Source of the DNA: Rhizorhabdus phycosphaerae
Lineage (GTDB): Bacteria; Pseudomonadota; Alphaproteobacteria; Sphingomonadales; Sphingomonadaceae
NCBI RefSeq assembly: GCF_011044255.1
Contig: NZ_CP049107.1
Coordinates: 1,302,001 to 1,366,000 of the forward strand
DNA length: 64,000 nucleotides
Direction of reading: 5' to 3'
The number at the start of each line of letters is the position of its first letter. Positions within the stretch are counted from its first letter, which is position 1. The notes below the pieces were generated by a model, which worked only from the letters and a program-made list of their open reading frames with translations, was not told the origin of the DNA and searched no databases. Below are positions 55,679 to 62,752 of the stretch, one piece after another. The translations under genes and the position numbers were made by a program.

Positions 55679-56587
55679 TCAGCTGTCGAAGAACGGCGGC
55701 CGCGGTGCAGGCCAATCGCCCGTCTCCATCGGCCGCGCAAAGTCGCAGTCGCTGTGGCGCCGTACCGCCGACGCCGCAATGAACTGGACGCCAAGTGCGA
55801 GCTGTACGACGTCCAGTCGAGTCCGGCCCGCAGGTTTGTAACGGCTTCCCACATAGGCTGGCATCCGTGCGACGATGTGGCCGATCAGCGCATCGTCGCG
55901 ATGTGGCGTCTCAGTCGCGAGCCGACTGCTAAGCCTCTTGAGATCGTGGCCTTCCGCTCCCTTCTGTCCAAAGCTTTTTGGGTCGGCGCCGCTGCGCACC
56001 AGAGCCGCCTTCATCGACAGCTCGGCAACCAGACAGATCGGCTGGAGCACGGAGTCCACGCTGAACGCTGTCGGCAAATTGTTCGCGGCGTCGGCGAGAT
56101 TGGATGTTGCCATCTTCCACAAATCGAGATCAGGGCCGGTGCCGCCTTTCAGCTCGTCGAGCCCATAGGTTAGATCGAGCAGATCGGCGAAGGCGAACGC
56201 TGTCCCAGCGGCCATCCGTTCGTCTTCGCGGCACCAGGACCACCAAGCCTCTTTGGTGGGAAAGCCAAGGGCACTCCACGCTTCAAGCGCCTGCTCGCCG
56301 AACACGACGGGGACCGTCACCTTGCGCACCTGATCAACGACGGCGGCCAAACCGATTCCCATGCCGGGCCATGAACTGTTTACCTCCGGCATCATGGCCT
56401 CGTAGGCCGCCATGATCTTTTGCACCTCGGGATTTCCGCCGACACCCATCGAGAAAGCGGAGCCGAGGATTTCGGTCGCAGCGCGGAAGGGCCGCTGGTG
56501 CATGTGCACGCCCTCTTTCGCGTATTTGAGATCGAGGCCGCGCAATGTGTCGAGATTCCATGTCGTCATATTCGTGAGATAGCGCAT
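55679..56587 (-). CDS. Hypothetical protein with HEPN-like region
   Basis: 302 residues, no full-length family recognised. The middle holds many aromatic residues (WWSWCREDERMAAGTAFAFA). The region at about 185-225, LVAELSMKAALVRSGADP followed by GAEGHDLKRLSSRL, has the spacing of HEPN-type domains (conserved Glu-Lys helix, then GHDL and a Leu-rich helix). The R-x4-6-H RNase motif of active HEPN toxins was not seen. It may be an accessory, defence-related or regulatory gene. It converges on the TraD-like gene and follows the transglycosylase on the minus strand. Confidence 0.5.
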   Translation of the reverse strand: MRYLTNMTTWNLDTLRGLDLKYAKEGVHMHQRPFRAATEILGSAFSMGVGGNPEVQKIMAAYEAMMPEVNSSWPGMGIGLAAVVDQVRKVTVPVVFGEQALEAWSALGFPTKEAWWSWCREDERMAAGTAFAFADLLDLTYGLDELKGGTGPDLDLWKMATSNLADAANNLPTAFSVDSVLQPICLVAELSMKAALVRSGADPKSFGQKGAEGHDLKRLSSRLATETPHRDDALIGHIVARMPAYVGSRYKPAGRTRLDVVQLALGVQFIAASAVRRHSDCDFARPMETGDWPAPRPPFFDS

Positions 56588-56593
56588 CGCATC

Positions 56594-57268
56594 TTAGGGT
56601 CCAGCGGCGCCCGCAGCTCGCGCCTCGGCGATTCTACCCAGGGGGAAGAGCCGATCAACGGTAACCGGACGGCCGGTTGTCGATACCTCATTGGCGACAG
56701 TCGGTGTCGCCTTCTGTGAGGGACCACGCACGAGGAAAAGACCAGCCTCCTGCCATCGCGCCGGACCGACGACGGGGCCGGCGACGGGGCTGCGTGCGGA
56801 GGCTCCTATCCGCTGGACGTATGCTATGGTTTCTGCCGGCAGCGCCTTCGAACCGCTGACGTAGCGCTCATATCGTCCCGGGCCAGCGTTGTAGGCCGCG
56901 ATAGCGCCTGCCAATCCGTAGCGGGCGGTCAGTTCCGCGAGATACATAGCGCCGCCGATCATGTTGCGGCGAGGATCAAACGGATCGGCGCCGAGACTGT
57001 AGCGGGCGCTCAGATAGGTCCAGGTTGCCGGCATGATCTGCATGCATCCCATCGCCCCTTTGGGCGATACGATCCGGGCGTTGCCGCCGGACTCCGCCAT
57101 CATCACGCGCAGCACGATATCGACCGATAGGCCGGAGCGGCTGGCGGCTTCTGCGGCATACCCCGCGCAAACGTTGCCCGTCCGAGGGCGAGCCGACTGT
57201 GCGGTGCTGGATATGCCGCCGGCGAGCAGCACGATCGCGCAGAGGCACCGGAGAGACCCGGCGCTCAT
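56594..57268 (-). CDS. Lytic transglycosylase (VirB1/TrbN-like)
   Basis: 224 residues from ATG 57268, which overlaps the traF stop by four bases; open sequence upstream in frame belongs to traF in another frame. A signal peptide covers about residues 1-24. The goose-lysozyme-type domain has the catalytic Glu in MMAESGGNARIVSPKGAMGCMQ, then MPATW, GAMYLAEL and AIAAYNAGPGRYERY. It opens the cell wall for the conjugation channel. The Pro/Ala-rich tail may bind other channel parts. Confidence 0.93.
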   Translation of the reverse strand: MSAGSLRCLCAIVLLAGGISSTAQSARPRTGNVCAGYAAEAASRSGLSVDIVLRVMMAESGGNARIVSPKGAMGCMQIMPATWTYLSARYSLGADPFDPRRNMIGGAMYLAELTARYGLAGAIAAYNAGPGRYERYVSGSKALPAETIAYVQRIGASARSPVAGPVVGPARWQEAGLFLVRGPSQKATPTVANEVSTTGRPVTVDRLFPLGRIAEARAAGAAGP

Positions 57269-57834
57269 GACCAGGTCCACAGCGGTAATGCGCGCCCGAC
57301 AATCCGGCGGCGGTCGACCGCTCCGAAATAGCGACTGTCGAACGAATCTCGCCGGTAAGGTGCGATCAAAAACACCTCGCTTGCTCGCAATCGCCGGCAT
57401 CCCGACCACGCCGGCAGCGGGCGGCCGAAGCGATCGCGCGGCAGCGCGGAGGCGACGGGCCGCGCGTCGATCGTGACGCGCACGCCGATGCGGCACACAG
57501 TCGCGCCGCTTGCGGCGGCGACGGGCTTGATCAGCAGTACGTTGGCTTCGACGTAGCGCCGCTCGGCCATGAAGCGCCCGAGGGCGGGCGACGGTCGCAA
57601 CGCGACGAGATCGCCGACCCGCGGGGCAGCACCCGGCTCGATACGGTAGAGCCCAAGCGGCACGCTCGCCGACGCGTTCCAGACCAGCCGCAGTTGCGGA
57701 CGGTGAATGGTGGGCAAGAGCAAGAGAGCGAGCGCGCCGCCACCGCAAGCAAGCAAGCAGGCGCGCAGCGGATGGCGAAGCGAGCGACGCGGCGCGGTAA
57801 CCGCATCTGCCGAACTGGCGGGAACGCGTTCCAT
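57265..57834 (-). CDS. traF: TraF-type S26 peptidase
   Basis: 189 residues. TraF processes the TrbC pro-pilin in P-type conjugation. A membrane anchor is at about 25-45. The catalytic Ser is in NASASVPLGLYR, VGDLVALRP follows, and the catalytic Lys is in VLLIKPVAA. A short Ala/Arg-rich C-terminal region ends the protein. Its start overlaps the stop of the AlpA-like gene and its stop the start of the transglycosylase, so the three form one coupled operon. Confidence 0.92.
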   Translation of the reverse strand: MERVPASSADAVTAPRRSLRHPLRACLLACGGGALALLLLPTIHRPQLRLVWNASASVPLGLYRIEPGAAPRVGDLVALRPSPALGRFMAERRYVEANVLLIKPVAAASGATVCRIGVRVTIDARPVASALPRDRFGRPLPAWSGCRRLRASEVFLIAPYRRDSFDSRYFGAVDRRRIVGRALPLWTWS

Positions 57835-58100
57835 CAGCCCTGCTCCGGCGCATGATCGCCGGGCCGCCGCGCCGCTGGCGGCACAGTGCCGTTGTTCGGG
57901 TCAGACGTGGATGCGCACGCGCCGCGGTCGGCCCAGGCGCGCAAATCCTCGAGCGTGTAAACGACGCGCCCGCCGATCTTCCGGTAGGCGGGACCGGTGC
58001 CGTAGGTGCGATGCTTCTCGAGCGTGCGCGCCGAGAGGCCGACATAGTGGGCGGCCTCCTTGGTGCGCAGATAACGTGTGTCCTTGATGATATCGGGCAT
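57834..58100 (-). CDS. AlpA/MerR-like helix-turn-helix protein
   Basis: 88 residues from ATG 58100 with AGGAG seven bases upstream. The winged helix-turn-helix is at about 8-58: DTRYLRTKEAAHYVGLSART, LEKHRTYGTGPAYRKIGGRV, VYTLEDLRAWAD. Such excisionase-like proteins are common just upstream of traF in this type of element and probably regulate transfer or excision. The tail is Pro-rich and has no recognised fold. Confidence 0.88.
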   Translation of the reverse strand: MPDIIKDTRYLRTKEAAHYVGLSARTLEKHRTYGTGPAYRKIGGRVVYTLEDLRAWADRGACASTSDPNNGTVPPAARRPGDHAPEQG

Positions 58101-58238
58101 GACCGGGCTCCTGGCTCGAGGAAGCGAGGCGCCTGCCAAGCGCCTCGCGAACCCGGTCATCATCGGCGACGAAAGAAGACCTGTGGTGGCCGGAAAGATG
58201 GGGTGTGCGTTCCGACCACATCGCAAGCGAGCGACCGG

Positions 58239-59073
58239 CTATGTTGGTGGGCGTGGTCCCAACAGTCGTCTATATCCTTGTCCGATCATCTCCCTGCCCA
58301 CATCGAGCAGGCGGCGAAGGTCCGATCGTTCGGAGCTCGTCCGCCAGTCGGGCGGCATCGGATCGAGCAGCAGTTCGGCAATGTCGCGGAGCGACGCGCC
58401 CTGCCGGGACAGATCGTGGACACAGAGCATGGCCGCGTGACGGCGAGCATGGGCAAACGGCACATAGCGAAGCGGGCTGCCGTGGCCAATTGCGCGCCGG
58501 AAGTTCGTGGCGGCCTGAACGCGCGCCGTGTGCCCGTTGTCTGGATGAAGATAAATGCCGAAGCCGCCGCCTCTGGCAGGGGCAAGGCCGGAAGGCAGCC
58601 AGAGCGATAGCTCGGGCGCGCCGCGTCGGCGGATTAGGAGGTGCGTTCCGCCCGGCGATCCGATCCGGTACACGCGCTCGCCCCAGCGCTCGAACAGGAA
58701 GCGGAGATCGCTGATGGGCCGCGCCCACGGTACGGGGCGGACGATCGTGAGGACTGAGGTATCAAGCTCGGGACTCCAGGCGACCGCCGGCGCCTCGACT
58801 GCGCCGGTGTCGGGATCGGGCGCGAAAGGTGAGCCCCCATTGGGACCACCTCCTTGCCAGCGGGTGCTGCGCGATCGTGATGAGCGTTCGGGCGGATCGC
58901 CGTGCGATCGCTTCGCCGGTTGTTCTGGCGCGTCGTGCCTGCGCGGCCGCCGAGCAGTAGAGGTCGCGAAACTCAGAATTACGCCGAAGCCATTCCCAGG
59001 CGAATCCGCGTGCATCCAATGCGGTCAGGACCTGATAGTCGGCGGGTAAGCGTAAGCGATGATAACCTGGCAT
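58239..59073 (-). pseudogene. DUF6499-DUF2285 regulator gene, frameshifted
   Basis: ATG 59073 has GAGGAG six bases upstream. The first 84 codons give the N-terminal domain (FAWEWLRRNSEFRDLY, then RRWSQWGLTF). Near base 58824 the protein-like frame changes by one base and goes on as APDPDTGAVEAPAVAWSPEL through the DUF2285 domain (LCVHDLSRQGASLRDIAELL, WRTSSERSDLRRLLDVG, GYRRLL) to 58239. Related proteins are one chain with WGLxF directly joined to such a segment. So the gene is either broken or has a single-base sequence error. These proteins are thought to act as small regulators of conjugative elements. Confidence 0.78.
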
Positions 59074-59155
59074 CGTAATCTCCTCGATGCCCCCTGCGAC
59101 CATAAGCTATGTGGCCAATGTTGCAGTGCGCAATGAGGCCACGCCTTATCGGGAA

Positions 59156-59171
59156 ATAAGCGTCCGCTTAT
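59156..59171. promoter_or_regulatory. Dyad upstream of the DUF2285 gene
   Basis: ATAAGCG-TC-CGCTTAT is a perfect 7-base dyad about 85 bases before the start at 59073. Another CTTATC copy lies at about 59145, giving three copies of the motif in 27 bases. It may be an operator; nothing binding it is known. Confidence 0.35.
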
Positions 59172-59211
59172 CGCAAGTGGTTAATAATTAACGCCAAAAT
59201 GGATCAAACGA

Positions 59212-59243
59212 AAGCCCCGCCCGGTTGATCCCGGACGGGGCTT
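59212..59243 (-). terminator. Terminator after the DUF736 gene
   Basis: AAGCCCCG and CGGGGCTT arms (12 of 13 pairs with the inner CCGG) enclose TTGATC. On the minus strand the stem is followed by TTTCGTTTG. It lies 12 bases after the DUF736 stop. Confidence 0.7.
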
Positions 59244-59254
59244 GGTGGTCCGGC

Positions 59255-59581
59255 TCAATCGCCGTTGCGGCGGCCGGGGCGCGACCAGATTAGGTTGAAG
59301 GTCTCGCCGTCCTCATCGTCGAAGAGGTTGGCGTAGATCGGGGCGGTGAAGCTCGGATCGTCGAGCTTGAGGCCCAGATAGTCGCGGCCCTCGTTGGACT
59401 GCTTGGTCCAGGCGGCGCCGATCTCGGCCCGGCCGACCATTACCCGATGCGAGGGAGCATTGTCGTTGGCGCGGTTGCTGTCGGGAACGATGCGGACGCC
59501 CTTGGCCTGAACGCTGAGAGTGACGATGTCGCCGACGAACTCGTTGTTGGCGGTCTTCTTGAAGGTGCCGATGGTAGCCAT
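59255..59581 (-). CDS. DUF736 family protein
   Basis: 108 residues from ATG 59581 with GGAG seven bases upstream; the frame is open further but looks non-coding. It matches the DUF736 family throughout: ATIGTFKKTANNEFVGDIVTL, AKGVRIVP, RAEIGAAWTKQSNEGRDYL, LKLDDPSFTAPIYANLF, FNLIWSRP. The family is very common on alphaproteobacterial conjugative elements and is usually highly expressed, but its function is not known. A stem-loop terminator follows it. Confidence 0.93.
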   Translation of the reverse strand: MATIGTFKKTANNEFVGDIVTLSVQAKGVRIVPDSNRANDNAPSHRVMVGRAEIGAAWTKQSNEGRDYLGLKLDDPSFTAPIYANLFDDEDGETFNLIWSRPGRRNGD

Positions 59582-60142
59582 GTTAAGTCTCCAGTCTTGA
59601 TCCACGAGGTCCGTGCCCATCACGGTCTCGATGGCTTGGGACATGACCGGGGCTGCCGCGGCCGCAGTCGTCAGACCTGAAGCGTCAGCGGAAGACGGCG
59701 GCGGGGCGCTTTTTTGACCCGCGAGGAATGCCGGCGCAGCCGGCAGGGGAAAAAAGTGACCCAGAGCCGTTGCGGCCATGAGCGGCAGAGGCGAAGCCGG
59801 TCCCGATCATCAAAGCCATGAAGAGAGGCCGTTTGGGCACTGGCCTGGATCCGCCAAGGGAGACGTGGCGCCTTTCTCGGAGCCCTTCCAGAAGCCCCTC
59901 TTCCCGATCGTGGTTTCGGATACCGACGCTGACAGACAGGACGGTCACCCTGTCCTCGTGCCCGCGCCGATAACACTGCCGTTCCGGCGAAGAGCGAGGT
60001 CTCCGCGAATCAGCCGTCCATCAAGGTCACATGAGGGTTGCGTTTATGGGTGACGCCCTCTTTCCGAAGCGCCCAACGCCGACGGTAGGGGATTGCGACA
60101 CAGCCAATCGGCGCCTCCTCCCGGCCATGACGAGAGATGCAT
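59582..60142. other. Long intergenic stretch with hairpins
   Basis: No convincing gene: minus-strand open frames here are Arg-rich and lack ribosome sites. It holds a perfect hairpin TGCCGGC-GCA-GCCGGCA (59729-59745) flanked by six T (59710-59715) and six A (59750-59755), and a second inverted repeat GACAGG/CCTGTC (59935-59954). It may be the leader of the DUF736 gene or a small RNA. Confidence 0.4.
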
Positions 60143-60182
60143 AAACAAGCCCCGCCCGGGATCGACTGGGCGGGGCTTGTTT
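60143..60182 (-). terminator. Strong stem-loop after the membrane-protein gene
   Basis: A perfect 15-base inverted repeat (AAACAAGCCCCGCCC at 60143 and its complement ending at 60182) with a 10-base loop. It follows the stop of the gene at 60205 and shares the AAGCCCCGCCC core with the terminator at 59212. Confidence 0.75.
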
Positions 60183-60204
60183 TGAAGTCTGCAGGGTTCG
60201 AGGA

Positions 60205-60600
60205 TCAGAGCGCGGGGCGGAGCATCCGCTGGGCGGCAATTGCGGCGCACGGGACCGCAGCAACCACGCCTGCGACAATGCCGGTGGTGCCGACAAGCAC
60301 GCCGAGTGCGTGTGCGAGCGAATAGCCCGCAAGCGCCGCCGGCAGGGCGAATAGAACGGCCAGCGCGATCCGGGCGTGCGGGTTGGTGAGCTTCAGTGCC
60401 GCCGCGCGGCTCGCAGCGATTACGCCCATGAAGGCGATGACGCCCACGGCGATCGAGGCGAAAGCTGAGCAGCCGAGCTGGTGGGCGGAAAGGCCTACGG
60501 CGACGCCGAGCGCGATCGGGAGCGCCAAAGTGGCGCCCGCGAAGAGCTGGTAGATCAGAAAGCCGAACCCGATCAGGGAGAGAGGCAAGAGAATCGGCAT
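60205..60600 (-). CDS. Small hypothetical membrane protein
   Basis: 131 residues, almost entirely hydrophobic, with about five membrane segments (near 3-22, 24-42, 45-66, 78-98, 100-122). No family was recognised. The start PILLPLSLIGFGFLIYQL has no signal-peptide cut. It is a single gene with a strong terminator, among accessory genes of the conjugative element. Confidence 0.65.
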   Translation of the reverse strand: MPILLPLSLIGFGFLIYQLFAGATLALPIALGVAVGLSAHQLGCSAFASIAVGVIAFMGVIAASRAAALKLTNPHARIALAVLFALPAALAGYSLAHALGVLVGTTGIVAGVVAAVPCAAIAAQRMLRPAL

Positions 60601-60728
60601 GGCGTCAGGTCCTTTTCACAAGGGGTTGACGCGCTTCCACCAGCCACCACAGCGCGTCAAAATGATAGCAGAAATGACCCGCCAGCGAAACCGTTGGCGG
60701 GATCATCAGGTCGAGCCGAATTGTTGTA

Positions 60729-60893
60729 TCAGCTTGCGTAGACATCATATTCTCGGATCACGCGCTCGACGTCGCCGTCATATTCGTCGCTCGGCATCGC
60801 GTTGTATCCATCGTCAGTCTCGATCAGGATGATGATGACCTTGAGGGTGCAGGCGAGGTTCCAGGCGTAGCGCTGTGCGGCTTCGAGGCTCAT
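60729..60893 (-). CDS. Small hypothetical protein
   Basis: 54 residues from ATG 60893, chosen because GGGAG lies six bases upstream. It starts SLEAAQRYAWNLACTLKVII, a helix with aromatic residues, then a very acidic region (DEYDGDVERVIREYDVYAS). The frame is open upstream but looks non-coding. No family was recognised. Confidence 0.55.
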   Translation of the reverse strand: MSLEAAQRYAWNLACTLKVIIILIETDDGYNAMPSDEYDGDVERVIREYDVYAS

Positions 60894-61356
60894 GATCGGC
60901 TCCCGTCGTTGGGAAGCGGGGCCACTCCCCGCTCGACAGGCGCCGACGCATCCGGGCGCGCGACCGCGATCACCGCGCAGGGACAAAGGCCCAAGCGGCC
61001 GCATGCACAGCATAGCGGACCCCTTGAGGGTTGATCGTCACAAGGTCGCGGGCCCGGGAAGGACTAGCGCCTCAAAGAGCGGGAGTGACCCTGCGGCGTA
61101 GTAGTGAACAGGCGCCGCAGGTCTCGCAGCTCCGATTGGCACCTCACCGAAATGGAAGCTATTTGGTTACTTTGATGGAGCGTTCAGCAGGTGCAAGCGG
61201 ATGCGCTGGACGGCGACGGATGGGACATACGGTCATTTCTGCCGCAGGCGCGGAACGGCAGCTTCCAACATAAGCCGTCTGCTGATCACCGTGATTGAGA
61301 TCGGGCGTCTTACATGCAACAAACACCTTCGACGGTAATCACGCTCGGGGGGGGAA
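60894..61356. other. Intergenic stretch before the defence-like operon
   Basis: No gene was recognised. It has one 8-base inverted repeat, CTGCGGCG and CGCCGCAG (61091-61120, 14-base loop), and a run of eight G just before the GTG at 61357. It separates the conjugation genes from the three-gene operon and probably holds that operon's promoter. Confidence 0.4.
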
Positions 61357-62274
61357 GTGGCGAGCTTAGTCCATCAATGGGGACCCGACGATTGGGAGGA
61401 ATTCTCCCATAGCCTTTTGCAAAGTCGGCATGGCGTATTGAACGTTCACAAGGTCCCCGCGAACCATAGCGGAGATCTCGGCATCGACTATTACTGTCTG
61501 ATCGAACGCGTTATTTATCAATGCTACGCGCCAGAAGAGCCTCTTGATATCGCGGTCCGCGCTGATCGTCAGAAAAGCAAAATGACGACCGATCTCGGCA
61601 AGCTCATCAAAGGAGCCGCCGACGTTTCCAAGCTCATGCTCGGTCAGAAGCTAAAATCCTGGGTACTCCTTGTCCCCAATCATGACAGTAAGGATTTGAA
61701 CCTCCATTGCGCGAAGAAAACTGGCGACCTGCGTAAGCTAGGGCTGCCGCTGCTCGACGAAAATTTCGAGGTTTGCATCCAGGATCAGACCCATTTCCCC
61801 GGGAAAGCGGTGCAGGATGCGATGGCTGGACTCACCAACCTGTCGCTGAATGTCGCTGCACCCAGCAAGGAGGAATTGAAGAATTGGGAGGCGGGTTCTG
61901 CCGACCTCGTCGCCAATGCCACCGTAAAATTAGGGAAACGAGCCAGCGGTCCAGCTTTGGGCGAGGTCGTGGCCCACGGAATAGAGGCGTTCCTACGAGG
62001 AAATGGGCTCATTGATGCTCTACGCAACAACGCGCCGGATATGCACGAGAAGGTCGCCGCCGCGATCCAAGTCCGTGCGCGCACCCTCACGTTCGCTGGA
62101 CCGAAAGGGGGCACCTTGCCCAGCAGCATCCTGAACACCGAGATCGCCTCGCTCACTCAAGCCATCAAAACCGCTGCTCCGACGTTGTCGGACGATAACG
62201 CGCATGAAATTGCGCTTGGCACCATCTCCGAATGGATCATGCGCTGCCCACTCGATTTCCCCGATGCCGCTTGA
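61357..62274 (+). CDS. Nuclease-fold effector of an ABC-3C-like system
   Basis: 305 residues from GTG 61357, with a G-rich ribosome site. The first 90 residues show WGPDDWEEFSHSLLQSRHG, then GDLGIDYYCL and VIYQCYAPEE, then KMTTDLGKLIKGA. This is the nuclease-like pattern of effectors in ABC-three-component systems: the D in GID is kept, while the E/D-x-K position reads QCY, so nuclease activity is uncertain. The rest is mostly helical. The next gene starts inside its 3' end (11-base overlap), so the genes are coupled. Confidence 0.72.
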   Translation: MASLVHQWGPDDWEEFSHSLLQSRHGVLNVHKVPANHSGDLGIDYYCLIERVIYQCYAPEEPLDIAVRADRQKSKMTTDLGKLIKGAADVSKLMLGQKLKSWVLLVPNHDSKDLNLHCAKKTGDLRKLGLPLLDENFEVCIQDQTHFPGKAVQDAMAGLTNLSLNVAAPSKEELKNWEAGSADLVANATVKLGKRASGPALGEVVAHGIEAFLRGNGLIDALRNNAPDMHEKVAAAIQVRARTLTFAGPKGGTLPSSILNTEIASLTQAIKTAAPTLSDDNAHEIALGTISEWIMRCPLDFPDAA

Positions 62275-62752
62275 AAGCCTGTTCCTCGAAGCGCTGCAGG
62301 GCGCCAACTTCTCCTTCACCGCACGACCCGAGCCGGTCGCCGGTGACCTTCGCATGTCATGGGGAATTTCGGTTGTTCTCCTTAGTCTGCTCCACAGCCG
62401 CGGCAGAAAAGCGAGTTTCCTCAAGCTGCAATTCTTGGCGCACTCGATCCGCACTGAAGGCAGCCGGAAGCAGGTCCACGCCGTGCTGCGCGGCGAACGA
62501 AAGACCAGCGAAGTTCAGGTCCGGGTGGAGCCCTGGCTTAACCGGGCTGTCGCTTTGGCGCATGGCCTCAAATATGTTGAAGTAAGCAAAGGTAAGACGA
62601 TCACGCTGACGCCGTTAGGACAAAACGTTGCATCAGCGATCGACGCCAAGTCCGATGTGCTTCAGCATGAGCGCGCCTTTCTGACCATCGTAGCCAAACG
62701 AGCCACTGAAGAGATCGTAACCCGCATCTGGCGTATGGAGACGCTGCTTTGA
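62264..62752 (+). CDS. Middle component of an ABC-3C-like system
   Basis: 162 residues from ATG 62264. It begins PLESLFLEALQGANFSF and GDLRMSWGISVVLLSLLHSRG, followed by a winged-helix-like part (FLKLQFLAHSIR, then YVEVSKGKTITLTPLGQNVA). Small proteins of this kind sit between effector and ATPase genes in ABC-three-component systems and are thought to link them. It overlaps the upstream gene by 11 bases and the downstream start by four. Confidence 0.68.
   Translation: MPLESLFLEALQGANFSFTARPEPVAGDLRMSWGISVVLLSLLHSRGRKASFLKLQFLAHSIRTEGSRKQVHAVLRGERKTSEVQVRVEPWLNRAVALAHGLKYVEVSKGKTITLTPLGQNVASAIDAKSDVLQHERAFLTIVAKRATEEIVTRIWRMETLL

Noticed and set aside
59671-59976. Arg-rich 101-codon minus-strand frame
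   Set aside because: No ribosome site and a shadow-like composition; the region carries hairpins instead.
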